The notes beneath the pieces were generated by a model. That model had not been told where the DNA came from and ran no database searches. It saw nothing but the letters and a program-made list of their open reading frames with translations. This document shows positions 1 through 11,500 of a DNA stretch of 64,000 nt, piece after piece (within the stretch, counting starts at the first letter, position 1; each line of letters starts with the position of its first letter). The position numbers and the translations under genes were made by a program. The DNA comes from Dallia pectoralis (Eukaryota > Chordata > Actinopteri > Esociformes > Umbridae). The stretch spans positions 8,514,458 to 8,578,457 of the forward strand of contig CM055748.1 of assembly GCA_029465975.1 (NCBI GenBank). Reading direction: 5' to 3'.

Positions 1-2279
1 CACGCCATGACTTTTGCTATAAATTACAGTTATGGACAATTGTCCGGACTATTGATTTTTTTCAGCTGATAGATTGCTAATGCTGAAATGTGGGTTTTTC
101 ACCTGAATCTTCTGTGACTGTTGCTTTTTGCTCGACCGCCTACGCAACACCATGAGCAAACATGTAAAACGGTTTCCTAAAATCCTTTGATTTAACATCC
201 TGTTGATTTTTACCCACAGATGCAGTTCATGTAATGTGAAGGAAGTGTCTGTCAGAAGATGAAGCACTTTGCAGCAAATCTTTGTCTTTGCTGTCAGTCT
301 AACTCTTCAGCAAAATGTTCAGCCCCCCCCTCCCCCAGAAATACAGACATGTCAAGAACACAATAATGGTGTGTTGACTGGAGTGAAACCATGGAAACCA
401 TGTCAAAACGACGTTGGAAAGAAGATTGTCCAACGCCCATTATTCTGTCATTTGTCCAACACGTCAAGCAATGCTGCTGTTTAAAATTTAGAAAAATAAA
501 TAATGTAGGGACTCCATCCATTTTATAATCTGTAAAGATAGCTATGGGTGCTGAAAGACTTGGTTATTAATTTGGAAATACTGATGTGGTTTGCTTGATG
601 TTCTAATCTACAGGGAGGGGGAGAAGTGGGCCAACAAGTCCTTCTCTCTTGATCTAATCATCAGTCATCCATTTCCTACAGTTATTTAACTGTCACTAAG
701 TAGTGATGCTAATGACGTTTACACCTGTTTTAGCTTTTGTCTTTTATACCGTGTTTACAGTAGACATTCCTTGTGTGTTTGTGTTTATTTATTATTATTA
801 TTATTATTGGTTTTAAGACTGGGGGTAAAACAAATCTATAGTGAAATCTATAGCACATTGAACACCCGTGGGAGTGCTTCAGCATTACACATGGATGTTG
901 GATTGTATCATTTCTTCAGAGGTAGAGTTAAAAGTATATATTAAATTTCACCTATAAGCGAATTGATAGAGCACTGAATATTCTCCAAGTTAAGAATAAT
1001 TCATACAAGATCTAATCTCATGCTCTCCCACGTGTTAAGTGAAAGGGGGAATGGGGGTTTAGTGAATTAATAAGTTATCTATATAGTAAATTCTGTGCCT
1101 AGGGTTTTTGCAATGGAACAACGTTTCTGTCTAGTTGAACAGCACTTCATCCACAATTCTGAAGCATCACACTGGGATGTGTTTCCCTTTTGCTTTAAGC
1201 TTGGCATGCCATCAACTCACTGATCGTTAACATGGCTGCCTTTACTCTGAATGTGAAAGCGTTGCCTTTTATGTTTCACACATCTTTCCAGAGCTACCCA
1301 CACAATCTTCTCTGACTTTGACTTTCTGGGAGGTGGACTAGAGAAGATTGCTGTCTGAGTGTTGCTGATCTGGGTGTTGCTGTTGCTAAAGAAGGGTCAC
1401 AGTTTGGATGTAAATTAGTTGTATAAAGATCCAATGGAACAGGGTAAGAGGGGCGCTGTTGATCGGTGCTTAGTGTATATAAAACCAACTGTTCAACCGT
1501 AGAGGGAAGTGAAAGGTGTATGAAATATGAAAGCAATTCTATCAAAATCTGACTCTACCTAAGTTTGAATCAGGATATCTTCTGCGTTTGTCCTGTGCCG
1601 ATTCTATTTTTGTTTATGTAGTTAGAATGTGTACCAGGCATTGACTGAAGATTTTCTTTCTTTTTCAAATAAAGAGCAGCGTCCACAGTCGTTTTCTTAT
1701 TTCGTGTGAAACCATTTGGATGAATTTTGCAACTGTGATATGTGGATCAGTGGATGTGGTGTTCGCAATGAGTTTTTGCCTTCATTCTGCGTTAAAAAAA
1801 ATCTATGGCCTCAACTTAGTAAGTAACCTAGTAAAAAGTTTTGCGGTTACCCTTCAACATCAAATTATTATTATTGTGTGTAAAAGCTAATGTCGTTTTT
1901 TATTCATTTGAACAAGACTGCCACCCTGTGTTCAATATCTATACTGTTTAGGGTAGTTGGGATATGCTCACAAGGTTCTTTGAGGAACCATTAATGATGG
2001 ACGACGGGGTTACCATTGGGGATGCCTGAACCCAGGACATCTATATAACATTTATAAAAAGGTATAAAGGCACTGCTCATCCAATGGTATTACTTTGTAC
2101 TTCACAACATTTTTACATTGGGGTTGGAGTGAAAACAATCAGCACATTTGCTCTCGAGGAACAGGGTTGGAGACCCTTAAGTCAAACACTAACAGGCTTT
2201 TTTCTTTAGAACTTTCTCCCAGACTCTCCCATGATGTGGAAGTTTGGAGATACTCTAAATGAGTGTGTACAATCTCCAA
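1..2279. other. intergenic, no gene recognised
   Basis: AT-rich sequence with only short, unconvincing open frames on both strands. A TTA/ATT microsatellite lies near 785-810. An AATAAA near 1669 could be a poly(A) signal for a + strand gene lying to the left, but no coding exon supports this. Confidence 0.5.
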
Positions 2280-2394
2280 AAAATTCCTGTAGGATCTTTT
2301 TCTTCAAATTGAAGCCGTGAGAAAACCAACAAAACGATCTGATTTCAGTTTTTTTCAATTCAATTGTTCACGTGATAGGTGAACAAACGTTTTT

Positions 2395-2468
2395 TTTTAA
2401 TCTTTGTCCAATTTTTATCTCATCACAAAAACCTGGCATGGGTGTGTAGACTTTATATCCACTGTATT
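2395..2468. repeat. MITE end, related to the copy at 11464-11645
   Basis: The run reading GTGTGTAGACTTTATATCC followed by ACTGTA near 2442-2464 also occurs at the right end of the inverted-repeat element at 11464-11645. The adjoining 'cacaaaaacctgg' is shared too. Only one end is clear here, so this is a truncated or diverged copy. Confidence 0.55.
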
Positions 2469-2519
2469 AGTAGGGATTTCTTTCTAAACTTCCAGTTTCC
2501 AAGAATATAACATGCTTAT

Positions 2520-3400
2520 TTTCCTAATATGACACCAATAAACAAAGCCTTTGTAGCTTCAATCTTGAGTTACGCAGGGCTAGACAGCAACATTTACAGC
2601 ACTCTGTTTGGCATGGTTGACAGGCTGACCAATCCCCCAAAGCAAATAGCACCTGAACTCTTGTCCATTGCAAAATGTGTTGAGTTTGCTCCTTTCTTCA
2701 GTGAAAAAATCTAAAGAATTAGGCAGACCATCAAAACTATGCAGTCTTGCTACTACAACCACCAAGATATAATTTGTCTGTTATGTCACAATTTCATAGA
2801 ATTGACCGAAAAACGCTAGCAAAAAAACAGTTGGACATCTTACAGCTTAAGCAATTTTAAACTCTGTAACAATGGATCTTAAACTATTTTGAACTCTATA
2901 ACATTGGATCTGTAGCAAATAGTTAATAACTCTCTGCAATCAGGGATTTCATCACATCACAAAAAAGAAAACACTGGATGTAACTATTTTGAACCACTTT
3001 AGACCTGTATCAAATCCAACCCTTATAGCCAAGATTATTGAAAAGGTTGTCTTCAATCATGTCAGCAAATTTGTGAACTCAAGCAGTCTCTTAGACAAAT
3101 TCCAAACGGCTCTGATAAAAGTATTAGATGATATATCTGACTGAATACTGATTTGTATAAAATGACAGTTTTGTTTCTGTTAGATCCAGGTTCTAGATAC
3201 CTGAAAAGGTAATCAAGACCTTTTGAATAAAGTTCTTTAATAATGTAATGTTTTAAATGTAAATGATGCCATTAAACAGGTTGCTATGAATATAAAATTC
3301 AATTCAAATGTAATTATTTATGTTTTCCTTTGTAAAGCACATTGAATTGCGTCTATGTATGAATTGTGCCAAACAAATAAACTTGTTGGCTTGTTAGCTT
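2520..3400 (+). mobile_element. L2-like LINE, 5'-truncated and decayed
   Basis: Translation of 2990-3120 gives a decayed reverse-transcriptase stretch of the type RPVSN..LIAKIIEKVVFNHV followed by SLLDKFQ, typical of L2-type LINEs. The short open frame at 2529-2714 ends in a segment (ELLSIAKCVEFAPFFSEKI) resembling the region just before the RT domain in such elements. A 3' tail with 'gtaaagcacattgaattg' and 'aaataaacttg' follows at 3340-3390. Stops and indels show that the copy is dead. The clade assignment rests on motif recognition only. Confidence 0.6.
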
Positions 3401-4260
3401 ATTGCAGTTAATGACAGTTGCTCTACAACTTGGCCCAACAGTTTCTAACGTTTTTTAGGGAATGTTAACTGATTCATGCTTATATAAACGTAGAAAAACA
3501 CGTTGTTTCTTTCATCTGATTGGTTGTATTTTATATATTTGCGGTGTCAACCGTTGTTTTCTCGTCCACAATTGAACTGGCAAAATCCCCATGATAAACG
3601 TCTGTTGTTGGCTTGTTTTAAAAAAAAAATTTAATAACTGTGCTGTATTTTTTTAATGTCAGGACAGGTTGCAAAATTGTAACGACTTGTAATCATCTTT
3701 CCAATCACAGACACTCCAACTGTGTCTGGGAAGAGGTCATTGTGTAGCACGATTCAGATGTAATTCGAGAAAATACCAGACCAGACATGTTCCCAGCTGG
3801 GGTCTATTGATTTCTGTCCAGTCTTAAAAAACTGTTATAACCGTTATAGAGAGCTACATGAATCTCCCCTTCATCTCATTTTACACAAGCATATAAGACA
3901 TTTTAAACGAAACAGTGCCATATTAACTCTTCACACCAAATGATCTGAATGAAATTACTTGTTTGTGTAGACATTGATATATTTCTGCTAATATGTATTA
4001 TACAGTATGTATAATGTTATTTTTATAGGAATGTATGTCATTGACCATCAATACATCTTGTTGAGATGTGCAAAGATGTCCAAGTGTAGAATCTTGTCTC
4101 TAATGTTTACTAAACTGATTATAAATGATAAAACAACTTGTCTCTTCTCCTCTTCCCTTACCGGAGTAATGTCCAGGGTGATTCAGGGTTGGATTCAGCA
4201 TGGTCTTGGTTCTAAAAAACCTTAAAGAAACATCTAGTTGTAAACATCTTTACTCTCTAC
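3401..4260. other. intergenic, nothing recognised
   Basis: AT-rich unique-looking sequence without convincing coding potential or a clear repeat. Confidence 0.4.
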
Positions 4261-4519
4261 TGACTCAGATCTTTTCAAGTCGTTCAGTACGATTTTTTTG
4301 AGTCATTTAGTTTGTTCATTTGAGTCACTGATACCTCCCCTCCCAGCGAACGACTCATGACTCATGGCTCATGGTTCAATATTGTTCAATTGAACGATAA
4401 TAATGAACGACTCAAGTCGTTTCACCTGTGTTCATCATTACAAGCAGGGATAAAATAATGTATTTATAGCATTGCCGGCTTGATCTACATTGGCAGAAAG
4501 ATAACTGCCAGCGGTTTAA

Positions 4520-4960
4520 CCAAGTAGCTTACTAAGGTGGAGGTCATACACCTCCTCCAGATCCACAAAACACATGTAGACTGGATGGCCATACTCCCAG
4601 GCCCCCTCCAGGATCCTTGCGAGAGTAAAGAGCTGGTCCGTGGTTCCCCGGCCAGGACGAAAACCGCATTGTTCCTCTTCAATCTGAGGTTCGACTATTG
4701 GCCGAACCCTCCTTTCCAGCACTTTGGAGTACACTTTACCAGGGAGGCTGAGGAGTGCGATACCTCTGTAATTGGCACACACTCTCCGGTCCCCCTTTTT
4801 GAAGAGGGGAACCACCACCCCGGTCTGCCACTCCTCTGGCACTGTCCCAGACTTCCATGCAATGTTGATGAGGCGTGTCAACCAAGACAGCCCTTCCCCA
4901 CCCAAAGCTTTTAGCATTTCTGGACGAATCTCATCAGTCCCTGGGGCTTTGGGGATTTTT
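4520..4960 (-). mobile_element. RTE/Rex-type LINE reverse-transcriptase fragment
   Basis: The minus-strand frame from about 4960 to 4516 encodes the N-terminal half of a non-LTR reverse transcriptase. In order it shows a DEIRPEMLKAL lead-in, SGTVPEEWQTGVVVPLFKKG, CANYRGIALLSLPGKVYSK, CGFRPGRGTTDQL and the first catalytic block FVDLEEVYD (usually ...EKAYD). The downstream YADD block is absent and so is the endonuclease, so both ends are truncated. It belongs to the same family as the LINE at 54205-56065. Confidence 0.85.
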
Positions 4961-5734
4961 TTTGAAGAGATTTTACCTGTCCAATGTTTGGAAACGTGTA
5001 CATTTTTTTAAGTTTTTGAAAGAAGACTATTCAACAAAAATGAATATGATTCAGTATTCGGTATCTTTACAAATAGCTTACACCTGTAATAACGGTTAAT
5101 ATTGGTACTATTTTAATATTGTTCCTATCACAGGACCTTCGTGTCTCGTTACAGTCGGGGAGAAGTAGATCCGGCTACAATGTCATAATATTATTTTGCG
5201 CTATATTTTTTAAAATAGCCCAAATACAGTCAATACAGTTATGTCTAGCCTATATAGGTCAATTTATAGTCAATCAATCGCCTGTGTGAATGCTGCTTCA
5301 GTAAATCTCAACAAAACTAACAGCTTTCTTCTTGGGGTTATGTTTGCAGATGCCTCATTGGAATTATACAGCACGTCTGAAGGCCGTTTGCAGCTCCATG
5401 GCTGATGTGTTTGGTTCTTTTTTTCATTCTGTGAAATGACCACACTGTTTGGTGATTATAAAAACACCAACAACTATTGATTTTGTGTGAATACAACATT
5501 GATGTGTGTGCGATTTATAAAGACTATAAAAACTATTTTTGCCCAGTTTTGTGTATTCATTTGTATTTAAATGCTAAATAAATTGAAGATGGATCAAGGT
5601 ATAAAAGCTTTGAATACAGCATTTATTCTGTACACATTTATTTAAAATGTAATGTATTTTACAGGGAAGTAGTGGCTGCTGACTTAGCACTAACACTAGT
5701 TAATCAGGTGACCACGAATCCGTGCCGGTATTTA

Positions 5735-5965
5735 GTGTAGAAAAAAGTGCCGGCCCAGATTCGGCCAAAAACTGGTACACACTTGGCCCAGATGTGGGCC
5801 GGATCTGACAGTATCTGGTCCGGAGCCGGCCCAGTGCTGGTCCGGATGATTAAAGCGGATCCCTGCCGGTATTGGCCCGTTGTGCCAAAAGACACCGGCC
5901 CAGGTCCGTTTTGCGGATCTGGCCCAGAACTTACGAATGGTCTGGGCCAGATGATTTTTGCTATG
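5735..5965. repeat. GC-rich interspersed repeat with GGCCCAG/CTGGGCC motifs
   Basis: An abrupt GC-rich island in AT-rich surroundings, made of irregular repeats of 'ggcccag', 'gccgg' and 'gatctg' words. Open frames exist on both strands here but are explained by the base composition. It looks like a dispersed fish repeat of unknown class. Confidence 0.45.
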
Positions 5966-6320
5966 TGGGCAGTGGTTAGAACTCCCCTGCCTAGAACTCA
6001 ACTCCTCTGCCACTACCTAGAACTCCTGTGCCTAGAACTCCTCTAGTCAACCGTTCAGATGAAGAAAACAGTTAATTCAATTAAAAGTAAAAACTCAAGT
6101 CAGTCGTTCAACGATCATTTTTAGTTAAGAAAAGTCTTGATTCTTGTCTGTTCATCATGACATCAGTAACCAAGCAATCGACTGTATCAATAATTTGTCG
6201 TCGGCATATAATTGCCAGTTATAAACACATGTCTTCATAATGTTCTTGACGTCAACTATGTCCCTGCAGATGTACATGGACGGGGATCTGAGCACTGAGC
6301 CTGGAGGACCAGCAGAAGCG

Positions 6321-6404
6321 TGGTAGAACGTTTCAACGTTCTGATGGAAGCGAGTAGTCACGTGGTAGAAGGTTTCAACTTTCTGGTGGAAGCGAGTAGT
6401 CACG
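6321..6404. repeat. 42-bp tandem duplication
   Basis: Two head-to-tail copies of a 42-bp unit starting 'tggtagaa' and ending 'gagtagtcacg', with a few mismatches between the copies. A third partial 'tggtagaac' follows. Confidence 0.7.
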
Positions 6405-6640
6405 TGGTAGAACTCCGCTGCCAAATGTTCGAATATACGACACACGAATCACTAGGAAAGACTCGTGTGAGTCCCGAGTCACTACAAAGAGTCATTCAAA
6501 CAGAACGAGTCGTTGGGCGAACTGCGTCTCACTGCCGCTCCAGACCAGTGGATGTACGCTTTGGTTACCAGATGCAGAGTACTGACCAAGGTAAAACACT
6601 TTTACTCACTTTTCCGTTGGTTTATTGAGTTTACCTCCGA

Positions 6641-7500
6641 AATTACGAGCTCTTTTAAGATGTGAAGCCGAAGTCGAATGATACTTTTTTGGAATAGGGA
6701 CGTTATTTATTCATACTCACGTATGAACAATTCTGATTATGATCAGTTTAATGTCCTACTCTATATGTTTTGTTATTTATATCTTGACACATTCTGATGC
6801 CAACATACAATTTAATAATAATAATAATACATTTTATTTGTAGAGCACTTTTCATAAAAGAATCTCAAAGTGCTACAGAGACCAAATGAATTAGTTAAAA
6901 TAACAATATAAAATAAAAGTAAATGCTAAGGACATATTAAAAAATCTATGGTGCTGTTTTCAAAGAAAACACAATGTCGCGATTTGCAAGTGCATATTAA
7001 CATGTAGAATCAATAAGTAATATTTCAATTATATCCTATTTCTCTAATATGTTTTCTATTTCTCTAATATGTTTTAAGGTCAACTGTAATAGGTAAAAGT
7101 CGTTTTTTTATCTTTCTGTGAAAGACATGGGGTTTGAAATTCAATTATCCAATTACACTAACTTTGTTAGAAAACTCGATTAAGCAGGCAAAATTTAGTT
7201 TATTATTGTTCTCTTCAACTATTAGCCTACTTAAACTGAAAATCATCATAACTATTTGATGTAAATATCAAAGCACCATATTTAACTAATTGTGCATATC
7301 CTTGTGCTATATGAACATGTCCAAATTCATGGATTATGGATGATGTGATGTGCATGTGGCTTTAATAACTTAACTTTCAATTGAAAAAAATACCTATTTT
7401 TCCAACATTCCTTTACAAGGTGACTGGTGATTTGGTCACAACTTTCCAATTATTTCACTTGGCTAGAGTCTGCAGGAGGGGTAAACTCTGGGGGGATGCT
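6641..7500. other. intergenic; ATT microsatellite and LINE-tail-like segment
   Basis: A short (AAT)n run at 6813-6830 is followed by 'cattttatttgtagagcac' and 'caaagtgctacagag' (6830-6885), a pattern typical of the 3' ends of some fish repeats on the minus strand. The rest is AT-rich and unassigned. Confidence 0.4.
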
Positions 7501-7559
7501 GTAACTACTGGATCACTAACTTATACAATATAATATAAGGTGCAATTGTTTGCCTAATT

Positions 7560-7700
7560 GTATCAGATTGTTTTTTTAATGTAAGATTGTTTTTTGGCGT
7601 TTTATATGATTTATTGGGTGATAGTGAACTTGGGGAAGACAGAGGAGAGTGTGCTGCAAAGGGCCCAGGCCGGAATCGAACCGACACGGCCGCAATTTTT
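7560..7700 (-). mobile_element. tRNA-derived SINE fragment
   Basis: The reverse strand reads GGTTCGATTCCGGCC near 7667-7681, a good Pol III B box, followed by a 'tgggccctttgcagcacactc' body and an AATAAA-containing tail near 7610. This B-box, conserved body and A-rich tail order is that of fish tRNA-derived SINEs. An A box is not obvious, so the 5' part is missing or diverged. Confidence 0.55.
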
Positions 7701-7984
7701 GTGCGTCTGACGGCGTTTTTTAATTTATAGTGAAAAATGTATCTACGTCACGGCACAGCTGTACCGAAGTCTAATACCGACAGTGGCAGTTCCCTTCGAG
7801 TACTTTTTAGCTCAGTGTGGTTATTGCCCAGGGGAATGTCTTCTTCTCAAGTGTGTATGTTGCAAAACATCCCAAAAAGGCTTGACAGCAAAGATGGGAG
7901 AAATTATCATAGGATCTGTTACCTGAGGGCTTTACAATGCCAGATTCTGGTCTAAGACTCAAGGTCTTCTGTTTTAGATGAGAC

Positions 7985-8440
7985 TGAAATGTAACCTTTT
8001 GCCAAAAAATGCAAATACCTGTGTGGCCAAATTTCACATATGCATTAGAACATCATCCCCACAGCAAAGCAAGGTGGGGCCAGCATCATGTTATGGGGAT
8101 GCTTTTCAGTACCAGGGACTGAAAAACATGTCAGGATTGAGGGGGAAAATTTTATTGAAATGTTCTTGTTGTGTCCAAGAGAAATGTTCTTAAAAAACAA
8201 AGAATCTTAAGTGTCCAACAATTCCCAGACCTCAATAAATATGAACATGTGTGGCAATATCTAAAAGTTTCTGTAAACCGACAGTGCCCATGAAACTTGA
8301 GAGGGCTTGAATATACAAAAATACCAGCAACAAAATGTGCAAACCTGGAAGAGAGATCATAACGCATTTGTCAAAGTCCTACAAAAAAGAATTGTAGCTT
8401 TAATTGCTGCCAGGTGATTCTAAAATTTTTCTGTCACTGT
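7985..8440 (+). mobile_element. Tc1/mariner-like transposon relic
   Basis: The text 'aaggtggggccagcatcatg' with 'ttatggggatgcttttcag' (8069-8108) is the DNA counterpart of the Tc1 transposase block G-G-x-S-I-M-x-W-G-C-F. The downstream part also looks like a Tc1 3' half. All frames are interrupted, so it is a fossil. No terminal inverted repeats were found. Confidence 0.55.
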
Positions 8441-8566
8441 TTTTTTATAAATGAGCAATGTAATATGTGTTCACAGAAAAATACATCCTCCAGTAGCGAT
8501 CCCTGTGAAGCTCCAAGCTAAGAGCAGACACTCCCCTGCTTAACACACCTGACTGTCTTCAATCTT

Positions 8567-11500
8567 CAGGCCTATGAACCTTTCCAAGACCAACTGGGTG
8601 AGGAAAAAATAATCTGCACACCGGTCTGGTGGAGCAAACCAGATTCACCATGATAGACCTAAGTTACCTGACGGAGGAGGAACAGTCTATGATTATGACT
8701 GTGCTGAAGAGAGATGAACAGCTAAAGCAAGCAGAGGAGGAAAGGGTCAGGTAAGTTTGCGATGAACAAATTGTCACAGCTGTGAACCTTTAGCATGTCT
8801 TTAGAATATTAGAACGGAGACGGACTCTGGGAATGAACACCGGACAAATGTTTAGCGCCCTGTAGGATGTTTTTGTTAACAAAAAGGCAGAGGAGCAGCA
8901 AAACTCAGAACCAAAAGATTAACTTCTTAAGCTGACTGAGGTTAGGTCACATGGGGATGCCTCACGGTGTCTGTTTTGGAGGGATGGGAGCTGGTGGCCG
9001 AATCCCGGACGACCAGCGTTCTTTGGCGGTGTTGGTTTGACGCTAAAGAAACAGGCCGGGGTGCGTTCCAACACAACATGTTGTTGTATATTTCATCTCC
9101 ACCCTCTATCCACACATTCAGTTAGAAAGGCTGAAGCAGAGGGCAGTTGTCATTTGGAACATAGCTGGTTATGTTTCTCATGTAAGGAAACTTCTAAGGG
9201 AAACATTTCATTTGTCTGAAATAGAACCCTTTCGGAGGTAGAACACAGAAAGATAATCCTATCCTGTTCTACTGTTGGTACCTGGAGAGGAAGCCATCAT
9301 GTTTTGGATGCTGCTGTTGTGTTTGCATGTTTGTTTGTTGTTTGTTAGTTTTAAATTTAGAACACAACAACAATACAGATTCTCTTTATTACGGATGTCA
9401 TTACTGATCATTAAAGACACAGTGCCAGGGTTCTTTTGGTCCCAATCATCGTCCAACTAAATATACATCGGGACTTTTATTTGAAGCTTTGTTATTGCAT
9501 CTAGAAAGTGAAGAGTGCGCTTGGGGTCTGGTTTGCTTCAGAACACAGTTTATGTTTCAGCCCTAACAGGCGTTTTAATTTCCAACATTTGCTTAATTAA
9601 AAACAAATTTGACAAACTACAACACTTGTTAAACTATGACTTTTGGAATCTTGACAAAAAAAATCCATTCTTGACAGTGAATGGGATACTACTGGCTTTT
9701 AGCTATTTTGACAACATAGCCAACAGGTCTGTGGAGAATGCTACCAACTGCGTCCTTCGAACCAGTCGATTCTGTCCCTCCAACAATGTTTTGGGTCTGG
9801 ATTTGTCTACAGTTGTAAACTGAACGTACTGTAGGGCCCACAGAAAGGGTAATCAGGTGACATCTGGCCTCCATCAAAGGCTAGAAAGCGGTCAGCTATG
9901 TTCATTACAGACCCCTCGCACCCTGGGCACCGACTGTTACAAAGCGTTAGACAGCCAGTTCAGGTCAGTCTTGATCAAAGAATCCGCCACCTGATAAGTT
10001 TCAACCCACAGGCTTTTGTCCTCATGAATAGGCAGCCAACCACAGAGATTAACAGCACTATATAATTAGCACATCAAGCCACTTCCATTAGGATGGCCTT
10101 AAAACATATAAAAAACAGTAAAGAGTAAAGTTTAGCAATTTTATTCTGGATAGTGTCGAGGGAGACAAGGAAGTGTGGAGGGGTTGTCATGTCTTGGGCA
10201 TGTTTGGCGGCCATTTTAACTTATAAGTGTATGTAAACATCTTCAAGTATATTGTTTTTTTCTGTTCCTGCAGAATGTTTTCTGTCACTAGCAGCATCTT
10301 TAAAGCAAGTACATTTATGGTTATGTGAAAATTTACTCAGTTAATTCTGGGAATTTTTACCATTTATATGAATTGAGATTCTTAAATGAATAAGTCATAG
10401 GAGAATTGTACTGTTTTATGAGTTGATGCTGGATATTTACTGACCCTAAAAGCTATGTAAAAATCAAACCTGCATTACGTCCATAGATGTTTTGCTAGCG
10501 GGGGTTTAAGTGAACCAAAGTTTATTTTCTGTTTACATTTGAACCATGGATTATAGTTTCTCTTGGCCCACACTATACTTTTTGGGTGATGACCCATCTG
10601 ACATCCAGTGCAAACAGTTTATCGACAGTGACTGTTGACAAAAAGTCCTAAGAGTTTTTTGTATATAACAGCAGGAGACCTTTGTCTAGATGATTAGTCT
10701 GGGTTCAGATGTGACTTCCGTCTGAAAGTCTTCCAATCGAGTCTAATAATGTTCTACTGCCCTTTCACATGACCAGTTTAGTTTACCATCCAAGTAAACA
10801 TGACTCGAAATAGACACATAGAAACACATGATTTTCATAACATTATATTAACTTGTGGAAAAGCCTTTACAATTCCAAATCATATAGACCATTTTCTCAT
10901 TCTAATAGAATTTTGTTTCACAAGAAAGTTGGCAAAACAATGAAGTAGCTGTTTTGTTCTCAAAGATGTTATGATGTTTTATATTTGAAAGTAAACTAAT
11001 GCAGTAAAACTAATTTGATTAGGAAAAGAATATTACTTTTGTAGTATAATATAGAGTATTAATAAGTAAGGAGTTGTGTTTAGATGTGCTGATTCAGTTA
11101 GATACAGTTAAATACTGTGAAAACAAACTTGAAACAATGTCTTGGTCATTATTCACGTAAATAAACACATGTCTTTCATGTGCATATCCAGGCAAACACA
11201 GGTAATACTTTCATGTGCATATCCAGGCAAACACAGGTAATACTTTCATGTGCATATCCAGGCAAACACAGGTAATACTTTCATGTGCATATCCAGGCAA
11301 ACAGAGGTAATACTACAATGAATTTAAAGTGAATTTGTTGTAGTGCTTGAAGATTTCATACTGATACAATCAAATAAAAAAAACAAAGAATGTGAACAAT
11401 TTGTATGCCACCATTACCTTCCCATGGCTATTAGATCTGTGGTGTATGTAATGGTTTTAATGGATATCTGCAGTGGATACAAAAAGTCTACACACCCTTG

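Larger units (their letters stand above)
4262..6640. repeat. composite repeat rich in GAACGACTC/GAGTCGTTC motifs
   Basis: Both flanks of this block (4270-4435 and 6050-6530) are dense in short words such as 'gagtc', 'gaacgactc' and 'gtcgttc' in both orientations. This is a pattern seen in non-autonomous DNA transposons of fish. The middle carries a LINE RT fragment (4520-4960) and a GC-rich repeat (5735-5965). I cannot define exact termini or a target-site duplication, so the unity of the block is inferred. Confidence 0.35.

Noticed and set aside
6155..6445. Minus-strand frame with LYADDKLLIQS as a real reverse transcriptase
   Set aside because: Only one short RT-like block is present, next to a 42-bp tandem duplication, with no neighbouring RT motifs in the right order. 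It is mentioned only as a possible relic.
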